A stretch of 64,000 bases of DNA from Chitinolyticbacter meiyuanensis (GTDB taxonomy: Bacteria > Pseudomonadota > Gammaproteobacteria > Burkholderiales > Chitinibacteraceae): NCBI RefSeq assembly GCF_008033135.1, contig NZ_CP041335.1, forward strand, positions 3,105,925-3,169,924, written 5' to 3'. Numbering within the stretch: the stretch's first letter is position 1; every line of letters begins with the position of its first letter. The notes beneath the pieces are model-generated. The model was not told the origin of the DNA and did no database searches. It saw nothing but the letters and a program-made list of their open reading frames with translations. A program made the position numbers and the translations under genes. Shown piece after piece: positions 1 to 9,281 of the stretch.

Positions 1-1136
1 CGGGCAGCAAGCGCCGCCAGCACGGCGATGGAACGATCCCAATCATTGCGCGGCTCATGCGGGTAAATGGTGGCGGTATCCACCAGCTTGCCGGTGGCAT
101 CGACCACCGCCACCTTCACGCCGGTACGCAGGCCAGGGTCGAGACCCATGGTGGCACGTGGACCGGCCGGCGCGGCCAGCAGCAGGTCCTTGAGGTTGGA
201 CGCGAACACCTTGATTGCGTCGAGTTCGGCGCGCTCGCGCACGCCGGTGACGAGCTCGGTTTCCAGGCTGAGGAAGATCTTGGCGCGCCACGCCAGGCGC
301 ACGGTATCGGCCAGCCACTTGTCGGCCGGCCGGCCTTGGTTCTCGATACCGAAGCGCTTGGCTATCTTCAGCTCGCATACATTGGGGCCAGTGGGTTTGG
401 TGGCGGGGTCCAGCTCGTCCGGCAGCAGCAGCGCCAGATTGAGCACGCCTTCGTTGCGACCGCGCAATACTGCCAGCGCACGATGCGACGGCATCTCGGA
501 GAGCGGCTCGTCGTAATCGAAGTAGTCGGAGAACTTGGCGCCCTCCTCGGCCTTGCCCTCGACCACGGTGGTCTTGACCACCCCTTGCTTGCCCAGATGA
601 TCGCGCAGGCTACCGATCAATTCGGCATCCTCGCCGAACTGCTCCATCAGGATGGCGCGGGCGCCGTCGAGTGCGGCCTTGGTGTCGGCCACCTGCTCAT
701 TCAGATAAGCAGCGGCGGCCTCCTCAGGCACCAGGCGCGGATCAGCGAGCAGCGCGTCGGCCAGCGGCTGCAAGCCGGCTTCGCGGGCGATCTGGGCGCG
801 GGTGCGGCGCTTTTGCTTGTACGGCAGGTAAAGATCTTCCAGCCGCTGCTTGTTGTCAGCGGAAAGGAATTCGGCACGCAGTTCGGGCGTGAGCTTGCCT
901 TGCTCGTCAACGCTGGCGATCACCGAAGCGCGGCGCTCTTCCAGCTCACGCAGGTAACGCAGCCGCTCTTCCAGGTTACGCAGCTGGGTATCGTCGAGAC
1001 CGCCGGTCACTTCCTTGCGGTAGCGGGCGATGAAAGGCACGGTGGCGCCTTCGTCGAGCAGCGTGACGGCGGCGGTCACCTGCGCCGCGCTCGCGCCGAT
1101 CTCGGTCGCGATGCGTTGGGAAATGGCGGGCAGCAT
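1..1136 (-). CDS. tex: Tex-family RNA-binding transcription accessory protein, 5' part (partial)
   Basis: The first 378 codons of a Tex protein are present; the rest lies beyond the left edge. The N-terminus (MLPAISQRIATEIGAS) and the helical Tex-N region with its LPYKQKRRTRAQIAREAGL segment are typical. Around residue 340 the YqgF/RNase H-like domain begins (MGLDPGLRTGVKVAVVD). The S1 RNA-binding domain expected at the C-terminus of this roughly 770-residue family is not in the window. Tex binds nucleic acid and associates with the transcription machinery; its exact role is not settled. The ATG lies 2 bases after the stop of the upstream Asd-like gene, so the two are probably cotranscribed. 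Confidence 0.95.
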   Translation of the reverse strand, partial: MLPAISQRIATEIGASAAQVTAAVTLLDEGATVPFIARYRKEVTGGLDDTQLRNLEERLRYLRELEERRASVIASVDEQGKLTPELRAEFLSADNKQRLEDLYLPYKQKRRTRAQIAREAGLQPLADALLADPRLVPEEAAAAYLNEQVADTKAALDGARAILMEQFGEDAELIGSLRDHLGKQGVVKTTVVEGKAEEGAKFSDYFDYDEPLSEMPSHRALAVLRGRNEGVLNLALLLPDELDPATKPTGPNVCELKIAKRFGIENQGRPADKWLADTVRLAWRAKIFLSLETELVTGVRERAELDAIKVFASNLKDLLLAAPAGPRATMGLDPGLRTGVKVAVVDATGKLVDTATIYPHEPRNDWDRSIAVLAALAA

Positions 1137-1138
1137 GC

Positions 1139-2095
1139 TCAGTGTCCTTGCTTGGCGGCGATCAGCGTCAGCAACTGCAGCACGGCGAGCGCTGGCAGGC
1201 GGGTGTTGTCCGCCACGCTCCACAGCGTTGCACCTCGGCCATCTTCGGCGAAACGCAGCCGGCTCACCCAGACCTTGTCGCCACCGACGGCGTCCTGGCT
1301 GGCCGCCATGCCGGCTTCACCCGCCACCTGCAGCAGGAACACCCGCTCGGCAGCCTTGAGCGCGGCAACAACCGCATCGGCCTCGATGGGCGCGGCGAAG
1401 CGCAGCGATACGCTGGCACCATGGCCAAAGAAATGCGGCGTGCGCAGGCAGGTGACATCAATCGCGCAATCGCCCGGCAGCTGCTTCTTCAGCAGCGCCC
1501 GCGCAGCATGCTCTTCCGGTGTGATCCCGGCGTCGTCCGGCGTGCCGTGGCCGCCCAGCAGGTTGTAGGCGATGCGCTTGGCGTAGAGCGCGCTGGGATG
1601 CTCGCTCTGGGCGAACAGCGCGCGGGTCTGGCCCGAGAGCTCGTCGACGCCGGCCTGGCCTTCGGTCGAGACCGCCAGCATGCCGGTGGCGGCAACGCTG
1701 ACTACCGTGCCCAGTTCGGCCAATGGCGCGATCACGCTGGCCAATTGCTGGGCGAAGGGATCCGGCAGGGACAGCACCTGGCCACGCGCCAGTTTGCCGC
1801 CCGGCGGCACCGCGCCGGTCAGATCGATCACCAGCACGCCAGCCTCGGCGGCCGACTTCAGCACCTCGCCCGCGCCAGGCACGCAATTGACCAGCACCGG
1901 CGCCAATGTCCAGTCGTAGCCGTCGACCTCCAGCTCGGGATAGTCATCGCCACGGAACTCGATCAGGCCGGGCTCCTCGGACAGCGTGAGCGGGTAGAAG
2001 GCGGGCAGGCGCAGGGGGCTGTCGGCGATCACATCAAGCAGCGCTTGCGCGAGCGCGGTGTCGCCGCCCAAGAGGGCGAGGTTCAAAGCGGACAT
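1139..2095 (-). CDS. Asd/USG-1-type semialdehyde dehydrogenase homologue, probably inactive
   Basis: This 318-residue protein has the layout of aspartate-semialdehyde dehydrogenase: an N-terminal nucleotide-binding segment (LALLGGDTALAQALLDVI) and a C-terminal dimerisation domain with TPHFFGHGASVSLRF. Where active enzymes carry the catalytic cysteine in a P-N-C motif, this protein reads SLPDPFAQQLA, so the cysteine is absent. That is the hallmark of the USG-1 paralogues found next to real asd genes. The true function of USG-1 proteins is unknown. The gene sits directly upstream of tex with a 2-base gap, and diverges from the MFS gene. Confidence 0.85.
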   Translation of the reverse strand: MSALNLALLGGDTALAQALLDVIADSPLRLPAFYPLTLSEEPGLIEFRGDDYPELEVDGYDWTLAPVLVNCVPGAGEVLKSAAEAGVLVIDLTGAVPPGGKLARGQVLSLPDPFAQQLASVIAPLAELGTVVSVAATGMLAVSTEGQAGVDELSGQTRALFAQSEHPSALYAKRIAYNLLGGHGTPDDAGITPEEHAARALLKKQLPGDCAIDVTCLRTPHFFGHGASVSLRFAAPIEADAVVAALKAAERVFLLQVAGEAGMAASQDAVGGDKVWVSRLRFAEDGRGATLWSVADNTRLPALAVLQLLTLIAAKQGH

Positions 2096-2216
2096 AGGGC
2101 AACTCCAAAATGCGAACAGGGCGCGATCGGCACCCTGGGATGGCGCAATTGTAAAGGATGTTGCCGAGGATAGGCCGCACTACAATCAAGCCACCTGCCC
2201 GAACCTGTGCCTGCCC

Positions 2217-3632
2217 ATGATCGAGCTCGACGACCGTACCCGCCGCATGCTGCCCTGGCTTGTTGCCATCGGCTTCTTCATGCAGACCCTCGACTCCACC
2301 ATCCTCAACACCGCACTGCCAGCCATGGCCCGTGGGCTCAACGAGAGCCCCCTGCGCATGCAGTCGGTCATCATCGCCTACATGCTTACCGTGGCGCTGC
2401 TGATCCCGGCCTCGGGCTGGCTGGCCGACCGCCTCGGCACACGCCGGGTGTTCATGGGCGCCATCGTGCTGTTCAGCGTCGGCTCGCTGCTGTGCGCGGC
2501 CTCGCAATCGCTGGGCCAACTGGTGGCGGCACGCGTGGTACAGGGCATGGGCGGCGCGCTGTTGCTGCCGGTGGGGCGGCTCGCCATCCTCAAGGCCTTT
2601 CCCAAGGAGCAGCTGCTGCGCGCGCTGTCCTTCGTCACCATCCCCGGCCTTGTTGGCCCACTGGTCGGCCCAACTCTGGGCGGCTGGCTGGTCGAGGTAG
2701 CCAGTTGGCACTGGGTGTTCCTGATCAACCTGCCGGTCGGCATCGTCGGTTGCTTCGCCACCGCCCGCTACATGCCCGCGCTGCAGGAACAGGAGCGCCA
2801 GCGCTTCGACTGGCGCGGCTTCGTGCTGTTCGGTGCCGGCATGGTGCTGGTGTCGCTGTCGCTGCAAGGCTTGGGTGAACACGCGCTGCCGCTCGCCACC
2901 TCGATGGTGCTGTTGTTCGCCGGGCTCGCCGCCATGGCCGGCTACTGGCTGCATGCGGTGCGCGTGCCGACTCCGCTATTTGCCATGCAGCTCTTCAAGA
3001 TCCGCACCTATGCGGTGGGCGCGCTCGGCAATCTGTTCGCCCGATTGGGCAGCGGCGCCATGCCATTCATGACGCCACTGTTCCTGCAGGTGGGCCTGGG
3101 ATTCGCGCCAACCAAGGCGGGGCTATTCATGGTGCCCACCGTGCTCGGTGCCATGCTGTCCAAGGCCATGGTCGAGCCGCTGGTACGGCACGTCGGCTAT
3201 CGTCGGGTACTGGTCGGCAACACGCTGCTGCTGGGCGTGATGATCTCCAGCTTCGAGCTGATCGGCCACCAGACCCCGGCGTGGCTGCTGATTGCACAGC
3301 TGTCGGTGTTCGGCGTGATCAATTCGTTGCAATTCACCGCGATGAACACCCTGACGCTGGGCGATCTTGGGCCCGATACCGCCAGCAGCGGCAACAGCCT
3401 GCTCTCGGTGATCATGCAGCTGTCGATGAGTCTGGGCGTCGCCGCCGCGGCGGCGTTGCTCGCCGGATTCAGCGACCACGGCATCGCACCGAACCCGGAC
3501 AAGGTTCTCGGCGCATTCCAGGCCACCTATATTTGTGTCGGCGTGCTCTCCATGCTCGCCGCACTGATCTTCCTGCAGCTCGCACCCGGTGAAGGCGATC
3601 ACCATCAGCCCGTCACCGTGGATGAAAGCTGA
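2217..3632 (+). CDS. mdtD: MdtD-like MFS multidrug exporter (DHA2 family)
   Basis: A 471-residue, very hydrophobic major facilitator protein, the same length as E. coli MdtD and similar throughout. Shared blocks are GFFMQTLDSTILNTALP in helix 1, ASGWLADRLGTRRVF (motif A loop), SWHWVFLINLPVG, and SSGNSLLSVIMQLSMSLGV near the end. The DHA2 family has about 14 transmembrane helices and exports drugs by proton antiport. The ATG at 2217 (MIELDDRTRRM) was chosen over an upstream extension because it aligns with the MdtD N-terminus. No mdtABC or baeSR genes are adjacent, so the gene stands alone and the substrate is open. Confidence 0.88.
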   Translation: MIELDDRTRRMLPWLVAIGFFMQTLDSTILNTALPAMARGLNESPLRMQSVIIAYMLTVALLIPASGWLADRLGTRRVFMGAIVLFSVGSLLCAASQSLGQLVAARVVQGMGGALLLPVGRLAILKAFPKEQLLRALSFVTIPGLVGPLVGPTLGGWLVEVASWHWVFLINLPVGIVGCFATARYMPALQEQERQRFDWRGFVLFGAGMVLVSLSLQGLGEHALPLATSMVLLFAGLAAMAGYWLHAVRVPTPLFAMQLFKIRTYAVGALGNLFARLGSGAMPFMTPLFLQVGLGFAPTKAGLFMVPTVLGAMLSKAMVEPLVRHVGYRRVLVGNTLLLGVMISSFELIGHQTPAWLLIAQLSVFGVINSLQFTAMNTLTLGDLGPDTASSGNSLLSVIMQLSMSLGVAAAAALLAGFSDHGIAPNPDKVLGAFQATYICVGVLSMLAALIFLQLAPGEGDHHQPVTVDES

Positions 3633-3679
3633 ATACCATAACGTGCGCCCACGCGCCGCCCTTCGAAAGGAATCCGTAC

Positions 3680-4234
3680 ATGCCCCAGGTTTACGTCTAT
3701 CTCGCCCCCGGCTTCGAGGAAGTCGAAGCCGTCACCATCGCCGACGTGCTGCGCCGCGCCGGTGTCACCGTGCAACTGGTCTCGCTGACCGAGGAGCTCG
3801 CAGTCAAGGGCGCGCACGACATCGTGGTCCAGGCCGACCTGCCGTTCTCCAAGACGGTGGACAAGGTCGTCGACGCCGCCATCCTGCCCGGCGGCGGCCC
3901 CGGCACCCAGTACATGCTCAAGAGCCAGCCGCTGATCGATGCACTGGGCCAGTTCCGTTTCTCCGACAAACCGGTGGCCGCGATCTGCGCCGCGCCCATG
4001 GTGCTCGCGAAGGCCGGCATCCTGAACGAAGTGCACGCGACCTGTTTCCCCGGTTGCGAGCCGCAGCTGACCGAAGGCGGTGCCATCGTCACCGCCTACA
4101 ATGTGGTCAAGGATGGCGCAATCACCACCAGCCGCGGCCCCGCCACGGCCGGCCTGTTCGCGCTCGAACTCGCTCGCCAGCTGGTCGGCGAGGACAAGGC
4201 CACGCAGGTCGGCCGCGATATGCTCTACCTGTAA
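3680..4234 (+). CDS. yajL: DJ-1/YajL family protein
   Basis: A 184-residue DJ-1/PfpI superfamily protein of the YajL subgroup. The conserved cysteine is C103 in AAICAAPMVL, at the nucleophile elbow, and the partner glutamate lies in the GFEEVEAV segment near residue 14. YajL/DJ-1 proteins protect against oxidative and carbonyl stress as covalent chaperones or glyoxalase-like enzymes; which activity dominates is debated. The start has a fair ribosome site (AAAGGAAT). It follows the MFS gene by 47 bases and almost touches the glutamate transporter gene, so a short operon is likely. Confidence 0.93.
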   Translation: MPQVYVYLAPGFEEVEAVTIADVLRRAGVTVQLVSLTEELAVKGAHDIVVQADLPFSKTVDKVVDAAILPGGGPGTQYMLKSQPLIDALGQFRFSDKPVAAICAAPMVLAKAGILNEVHATCFPGCEPQLTEGGAIVTAYNVVKDGAITTSRGPATAGLFALELARQLVGEDKATQVGRDMLYL

Positions 4235-4244
4235 GGGGGCCACG

Positions 4245-5438
4245 CTGAAACTCGACGCCTACGCCACCTTTGTCGCCGCCTCGCTGGTGCTGCTGCTGGG
4301 ACGGCGGCTGGTCGCCGCCACGCCACCGCTGCGCGCCTACAGCATTCCAGAGCCAGTGGCAGGCGGGTTGATCGTCGCGCTGGCCTTGCTGGCACTGCGG
4401 CAGTGGAGCGGCGTGGCCGTCGAGTTCGATACCGGCATGCAGAACACGCTGATGCTGGCCTTCTTCGCCACCATCGGGCTCTCGGCCAATCTGGCACTGC
4501 TGGCGCAGGGCGGCCGGGCACTTGGCGTGTTTCTCGCGGTGGTGGTCGGCCTCTTGCTGATGCAGAACGCACTCGGTGTCGCGCTGGCCACCGCGTTGGG
4601 GCTGGATCCACTGATCGGGCTGCTCGCGGGCTCGATCACGCTGTCCGGCGGGCATGGCACCGGCGCCGCCTGGGGCACCGTATTCAGCGAACGTTATGGC
4701 ATCGCCAGCGCCACCGAGCTGGCGCTGGCCTGCGCCACCTTCGGCCTGGTCCTAGGCGGCCTGATCGGCGGGCCGGTAGCCCGCTACCTCGTCAAACGCA
4801 GCCGCGGCGCCGAAGCCGCGCTTACTGCCGAGGAGGCGCCGACCGGGTTCGAGCAACCCGACGCGGTGCGGTTGATCACCGCGCCCGCCATGATCGAAAC
4901 GCTGGCGCTGATCGCCGTCAGCCTGTCGGCGGGTAGCGCCCTGGCCCGGCTGCTGCATGGCTCGCCGCTGGAGCTGCCTGCCTTCGTCTGCGTGCTGTTC
5001 GTCGGCGTGCTGCTGCGCAACGGGCTGCAGGCATTGGGCTGGTATGCGGTGTTCGACCGGGCGGTCTCGGTGCTCGGCAATGTCGCGCTGTCGCTATTCC
5101 TCGCCATGGCACTGATGTCGCTGCGCCTGTGGGAACTGGCCGAACTGGCGCTGCCGATGCTGGTGCTGCTCACCGCCCAGACTGCGGCAATGGCCAGCTA
5201 CGCGATCTGGATCACTTTCCGTGCGATGGGCAGCAATTACGACGCTGCCGTGCTCGCCGCCGGCCACTGCGGCTTCGGCCTTGGCGCCACGCCAACGGCA
5301 ATCGCCAACATGCAGGCCATCACCGAGCACTTCGGCCCTTCGCATCTAGCCTTCATGCTGGTGCCCATCGTCGGCGCCTTCTTCATCGATATCGTCAATG
5401 CGCTGGTGATCAAGCTGTTCCTGGCGGTGGTGGGCTAG
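4245..5438 (+). CDS. gltS: GltS sodium/glutamate symporter, apparent CTG start
   Basis: From LKLDAYATFVAASLVLLLG onward this is a full GltS (about 397 residues; E. coli has 401). Matching blocks are YSIPEPVAGG, GLLAGSITLSGGHGTGAAW, ATFGLVLGGLIGGPVARYLVK and AAGHCGFGLGATPTAIANMQAIT. It is an inner-membrane importer of glutamate driven by sodium. The homologous N-terminus falls at 4242-4250, where only ACG and CTG codons exist; the next in-frame ATG upstream lies deep inside the yajL gene in a foreign-looking frame. AAGGGGG at 4233-4239 is an excellent ribosome site for CTG 4245. A sequencing error is the alternative. Confidence 0.85.
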   Translation: MKLDAYATFVAASLVLLLGRRLVAATPPLRAYSIPEPVAGGLIVALALLALRQWSGVAVEFDTGMQNTLMLAFFATIGLSANLALLAQGGRALGVFLAVVVGLLLMQNALGVALATALGLDPLIGLLAGSITLSGGHGTGAAWGTVFSERYGIASATELALACATFGLVLGGLIGGPVARYLVKRSRGAEAALTAEEAPTGFEQPDAVRLITAPAMIETLALIAVSLSAGSALARLLHGSPLELPAFVCVLFVGVLLRNGLQALGWYAVFDRAVSVLGNVALSLFLAMALMSLRLWELAELALPMLVLLTAQTAAMASYAIWITFRAMGSNYDAAVLAAGHCGFGLGATPTAIANMQAITEHFGPSHLAFMLVPIVGAFFIDIVNALVIKLFLAVVG

Positions 5439-6256
5439 CGCTTCGCCAGCTCGTACACCGTCTTTCCGCGCAGCTTGAAGTGCTCGGCCGCGTGGTAGAG
5501 ATTCTCCGAGTGCCCCACGAACAGCAGCCCCTCCGGCTTCAGCAGCGGGGCGAAGCGCTGCAGGATTTTCAGCTGGGTCGGCTTGTCGAAGTAGATCATC
5601 ACGTTGCGGCAGAAAATGCCATCGAGCGGGCCGCGCAGGCTCCAGCTCGCTTCCACCAGGTTCAGCCGGCGAAAGGCGATCATGTCACGCAGCTCCTGCT
5701 TCATTTGGTAGCGGCCGTCCGGCTGCTTGTCGAAGAAGCGCCGTACCCGGATCGGGTCGAGTTTCTGCACCTCGTCGCCGCTGTAGATGCCTTGCTTGGC
5801 CACGTCGAGCACATTGGTATCGAGGTCGGTGGCGATGATGCGCACTGGCGGTCGCAGCGTATCGAAGGCCTCGCAAGCGGTGATCGCCATGCTGTATGGC
5901 TCCTCACCGGTGCTCGATGCCGAGCACCACAAGTTGAGCGTGCCAGCGCCGCGATTGGCCTTCAGCAGGTCCAACAGGATGGGGAAGTGATGCGATTCGC
6001 GAAAGAACGAGGTGAGGTTGGTGGTGAGTGAATTGGTGAAGAGCTCGAACTCGCGCTGATCACCGCGCTCCAGTACCTGCAGGTATTCGTTGAAGGTCCG
6101 CAAGTTCAGCGCCCGCAGCCGCTTGGCGAGGCGCCCGTACACCATGTCATGCTTGGTCGGCGACAGCGCAATGCCGGCGTAGTCGTAGATCTTCTTGCGG
6201 ATCTTCTCGAAATCCTGCTCGGTGAATTGGAATTCGCGGGAGGACGGTGTGAGCAT
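5435..6256 (-). CDS. cheR: Chemoreceptor glutamate methyltransferase CheR
   Basis: A 273-residue CheR. The N-terminal helical domain begins after a short tail (FEKIRKKIYDYAGIALSP) and contains the LTTNLTSFFRESHHF loop. The C-terminal Rossmann-type SAM-binding domain shows LWCSASSTGEEPYSMAI, ATDLDTNVLDVAKQGIY and IFCRNVMIYFDKPTQ. CheR methylates glutamates on chemoreceptors using S-adenosylmethionine, setting adaptation in chemotaxis. No other che gene is in the window, although a flagellar cluster lies 36 kb away. The stop overlaps the convergent gltS stop region by 4 bases. Confidence 0.95.
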   Translation of the reverse strand: MLTPSSREFQFTEQDFEKIRKKIYDYAGIALSPTKHDMVYGRLAKRLRALNLRTFNEYLQVLERGDQREFELFTNSLTTNLTSFFRESHHFPILLDLLKANRGAGTLNLWCSASSTGEEPYSMAITACEAFDTLRPPVRIIATDLDTNVLDVAKQGIYSGDEVQKLDPIRVRRFFDKQPDGRYQMKQELRDMIAFRRLNLVEASWSLRGPLDGIFCRNVMIYFDKPTQLKILQRFAPLLKPEGLLFVGHSENLYHAAEHFKLRGKTVYELAKR

Positions 6257-6291
6257 GAGTGGGCCTCGAAGGTAGGCTTACAGCATAGACG

Positions 6292-6666
6292 CTATTGCTG
6301 GCGCCGGGCAGCGATGCACTCGCCCAGCTTGTCGGCATAGTCAGCGGGTACGGTCAGGGCGTGATGGCCGCCGTGTTCGAGCAAGCGGTTGAGCCGCGCC
6401 AGCCGTTCCAGCAACATTGGCCTGACAGCGGCCTCCGCCGTGGCCAGCAGCAGCGCCAACTCGACGGCATCGCGGTGGTTTTCCAGCTCCGGCGGCAGGT
6501 AGCCGCTGTTCTTCAGCACCCGATAGGCGAGGCGTTGGTGCTCGGGCACCAGCGCATCGATTCCATCGTCAGGCAACGGCGCGCCCAAACCCGGCAGGTT
6601 GTCGAAGGCACCGTCGCGCTGGGCTTCGGCGATGCGGCGCTCGGCGAGTTCGGCAATCCACCACAT
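6292..6666 (-). CDS. DUF1992 (YhdN/DnaJC28-like) protein
   Basis: A 124-residue cytoplasmic protein beginning MWWIAELAERRIAEAQRDGAF and continuing with the LPGLGAPLPDD and YRVLKNSGYLPPELE blocks that define the DUF1992/YhdN family, also found at the C-terminus of DnaJC28. The end (YADKLGECIAARR) also matches YhdN. The molecular function is unknown. The start at 6666 is preferred because the family always begins with M-W. It lies 4 bases after the ubiD stop, which indicates translational coupling with ubiD. Confidence 0.88.
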   Translation of the reverse strand: MWWIAELAERRIAEAQRDGAFDNLPGLGAPLPDDGIDALVPEHQRLAYRVLKNSGYLPPELENHRDAVELALLLATAEAAVRPMLLERLARLNRLLEHGGHHALTVPADYADKLGECIAARRQQ

Positions 6667-6670
6667 GGCG

Positions 6671-8194
6671 CTACAGCCCCAACTCCTGCCAGATCGCATC
6701 GACGCGCGCCGTCACGGCGGCATCGCGGGTGATCACCCTACCCCACTCGCGGTCCGTTTCGCCGGGCCACTTGTTGGTGGCATCAAGCCCCATCTTGCCG
6801 CCCAGGCCCGAGATGGGGCTGGCGAAATCGAGGTAGTCGATCGGCGTGTTCTCCACCAGCACCGTATCGCGCACCGGGTCCATCCGCGTGGTAATCGCCC
6901 AGATCACCTCTTGCCAGCTGCGTGTGTCGACATCCTCGTCGACCACCACGATGTACTTGGTGTACATGAACTGGCGCAGGAAGGACCAGACGCCGAACAG
7001 CACCCGCTTGGCGTGGCCGGGATATTGCTTCCTGATCGAGATGATGGCCATGCGATAGCTGCAGCCTTCGGCCGGCAGGTAGAAATCGACGATCTCGGGA
7101 AATTGCTTTTGCAGGATGGGAACGAATACTTCGTTCAGCGCCACGCCGAGCATGGCCGGCTCATCCGGCGGCTTGCCGGTATAGGTGCTGTGGTAGACCG
7201 GATCGTCGCGGTGTGTGATGCGCTGGATCTCGAACACAGGGAACCAGTCTTGCTCGTTGTAGTACCCGGTATGGTCGCCATACGGCCCTTCCAGCGCATG
7301 CAGATAGCCCCCGACATCCTTGAGGGGTACCCCGTGCTCAGAGACACCGCTGAAGCCTGGCTCGCACGATGGGATCACGCCCTCCAGCACGAGCTCAGCC
7401 GTTGCCGGCACCTGCAGATCGCTGCCGATACAGCGGGTCAGCTCGATCTTGCCGCCGCGCAACAGCCCGGCGAACTGGTATTCGGAGAGCGTATCGGGCA
7501 CCGGCGTGACCGCGCCGAGGATGGTGGCCGGATCGCAACCGAGCACCACGGCAATCGGGAACGGCATGCCAGGGTTTTGCTTGGCATGCTCGCGAAAATC
7601 GAGCGCGCCGCCGCGGTGCGCCAGCCAGCGCATGATCACCTGATTCTTGGCGATCACCTGCTGGCGGTAAATACCCAGGTTCTGCCGCTTCTTGTTCGGG
7701 CCACGCGTGACCACCAAGCCCCAGGTGATCAGTGGCGCCACATCGCCTGGCCAGCAGTGCTGGACCGGGATGGTCGCCAGATCCACATCCGGGCCTTCGA
7801 TCACGTTCTGCTGCACCAGGCCCTTCTTCACTTCCTTGGGCGCCATGGAGAGCACCTGCTTCAACATCGGCAGCTTGTCCCAGGCATCCTTGAAGCCGCG
7901 GGGCGGTTCAGGCTCCTTGAGATAGGCCAGCGTCTTGCCGATCTCGCGCAACGCGCTCACCTCTTGCGCGCCCATGCCCAGTGCCACCCGGCGCGGCGTG
8001 CCAAAGAGGTTGCCCAGCACCGGCATCGTGTAACCGGGAACGTTGTTGAACCAGATCGCCGGGCCTTGCGCCCGCAGCGTACGGTCGCAGATCTCGGTCA
8101 TTTCCAGTTGGGGGGAGACCGGCACGCTGACGTGCTTCAGCTCCCCCAGCGTTTGCAGTTGTGCGCAGAAGTCGCGCAGATCGCGGTATTTCAT
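6671..8194 (-). CDS. ubiD: 4-hydroxy-3-polyprenylbenzoate decarboxylase UbiD
   Basis: A 507-residue UbiD that decarboxylates 3-polyprenyl-4-hydroxybenzoate during ubiquinone biosynthesis, using prenylated FMN supplied by UbiX. The N-terminus ([20 protein letters not shown]) and blocks such as [34 protein letters not shown] and [22 protein letters not shown] are diagnostic. Length agrees with the E. coli enzyme (497). The ATG at 8194 is chosen over an in-frame TTG at 8206. A DUF1992 gene follows 4 bases downstream. ubiX is not in the window. Confidence 0.96.
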   Translation of the reverse strand: MKYRDLRDFCAQLQTLGELKHVSVPVSPQLEMTEICDRTLRAQGPAIWFNNVPGYTMPVLGNLFGTPRRVALGMGAQEVSALREIGKTLAYLKEPEPPRGFKDAWDKLPMLKQVLSMAPKEVKKGLVQQNVIEGPDVDLATIPVQHCWPGDVAPLITWGLVVTRGPNKKRQNLGIYRQQVIAKNQVIMRWLAHRGGALDFREHAKQNPGMPFPIAVVLGCDPATILGAVTPVPDTLSEYQFAGLLRGGKIELTRCIGSDLQVPATAELVLEGVIPSCEPGFSGVSEHGVPLKDVGGYLHALEGPYGDHTGYYNEQDWFPVFEIQRITHRDDPVYHSTYTGKPPDEPAMLGVALNEVFVPILQKQFPEIVDFYLPAEGCSYRMAIISIRKQYPGHAKRVLFGVWSFLRQFMYTKYIVVVDEDVDTRSWQEVIWAITTRMDPVRDTVLVENTPIDYLDFASPISGLGGKMGLDATNKWPGETDREWGRVITRDAAVTARVDAIWQELGL

Positions 8195-8243
8195 CGCGGC
8201 TCGCAAAAGGATGAGGCCGTCAGTTTAACGCGGCCTCAATGAA

Positions 8244-8265
8244 AACGCCCGCCGGAGCGGGCGTT
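8244..8265 (-). terminator. Intrinsic terminator after the mutarotase gene
   Basis: A perfect 9-bp stem (AACGCCCGC paired with GCGGGCGTT) with a 4-base loop, followed on the minus strand by TTTTC. It lies 17 bases past the mutarotase stop and before ubiD, so it separates these transcripts. Confidence 0.8.
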
Positions 8266-8281
8266 GCAGGGCGTGGCCGAA

Positions 8282-9184
8282 TCAGGCCGACAGCGTCATC
8301 GACACGCGATAGCTTTCGCCCGGCGCGAGCTCGATCGCATTGTCGAACACGTCGCCACGCTCGACGCAGACAAAGCCGGCATGGTTGCCCTCGCCGACGT
8401 CAGCCATCTTGGCGGCGTGATCCCACGGATTCCAGACCACGGCGCTCTTGGTGTCGCTGTCGATGCGGATGGTGTTCTGCTCGTTGGCGATGGTCTGCAC
8501 CGCCGGCACATCGAGATAGACGCGGTCGGTCGGGCCTTCCAGCACCAATTCGCCATCCTGCTGATGGCGGGTATTGGCGCCGTCGACGGTGTTGATGTAG
8601 GTCTTGCCATCCAGGCCGCCGATGCGGGCGGTAGCCACATTGGGCACGGCAAAATAGGTGTGGAAGGCACTGGCAAACTTGATCGGGGCATTACCCTTGT
8701 GCTGGCAATCGAGCGCCAGCGTCAACGCGCTGCCCACAGCCACGGTCAGCGTGTAGGCGAAATCGTGTTCCCACAACGCGCGAATGGCATCGGTGGGCGC
8801 CAGCGTCAGCGTCAGCCGGGTGCTACCGTCGGCCAGAGCCTCAGCGCTGACCAGTTGCCAGTCGTTGCTGCGGGCAAAGCCATGGGCCGGCTTGCCATCC
8901 GGATGGCCACCGAACCACGGCAGACACAGCGGGATGCCGCCGCGCACCGCCTTGCCGGGGTTGAACGCGGCCTTGGGCGACAGCCACAGCAGGTCCACGC
9001 CGCCCTTGGGCACGAAGGAAATCAGGTGCGCGCCCTGCAGCGCGAGTACGGCCCGGCCGAGGGCGTTGTCGACCACGACCAGCGGCAGCCCGGCGCCATC
9101 ACCGCCGTAGAGCTCGCTGCTGTTGACCACGGACACACCGGCCACCTCGGTCAGTTGGGCATTGAATGCAGATAGCTGGCTCAC
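8282..9184 (-). CDS. yeaD: D-hexose-6-phosphate mutarotase (YeaD-like aldose epimerase)
   Basis: A 300-residue galactose-mutarotase-fold protein of the YeaD/YMR099c group, which interconverts alpha and beta anomers of hexose 6-phosphates. Seen are GAHLISFVPKGGVDLLWLSP, the sugar-binding RGGIPLCLPWFGGHPDGKPAHGFAR region with its histidine, the second histidine in SAFHTYFAV, and the catalytic glutamate region near GFVCVERGDVFD. The length is usual for the family. It stands as a single gene closed by its own terminator. Confidence 0.9.
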   Translation of the reverse strand: MSQLSAFNAQLTEVAGVSVVNSSELYGGDGAGLPLVVVDNALGRAVLALQGAHLISFVPKGGVDLLWLSPKAAFNPGKAVRGGIPLCLPWFGGHPDGKPAHGFARSNDWQLVSAEALADGSTRLTLTLAPTDAIRALWEHDFAYTLTVAVGSALTLALDCQHKGNAPIKFASAFHTYFAVPNVATARIGGLDGKTYINTVDGANTRHQQDGELVLEGPTDRVYLDVPAVQTIANEQNTIRIDSDTKSAVVWNPWDHAAKMADVGEGNHAGFVCVERGDVFDNAIELAPGESYRVSMTLSA

Positions 9185-9281
9185 GGCAAAACTCCTTGTT
9201 GCAGGGCAAAAACGGTATTGTAAATCATGGCTTACAGCCTAACGTGCCCGCTGGCTGATACACAATCTGGGCAAAGCAGGC

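Noticed and set aside
57..1568. A 503-codon open frame on the plus strand
   Set aside because: It is antisense to tex and the Asd-like gene, with a composition typical of a GC-rich shadow frame and no recognisable domain.
2158..2186. TACAAT at 2181-2186 as a -10 for the MFS gene
   Set aside because: No acceptable -35 at 16-18 bases upstream could be seen.
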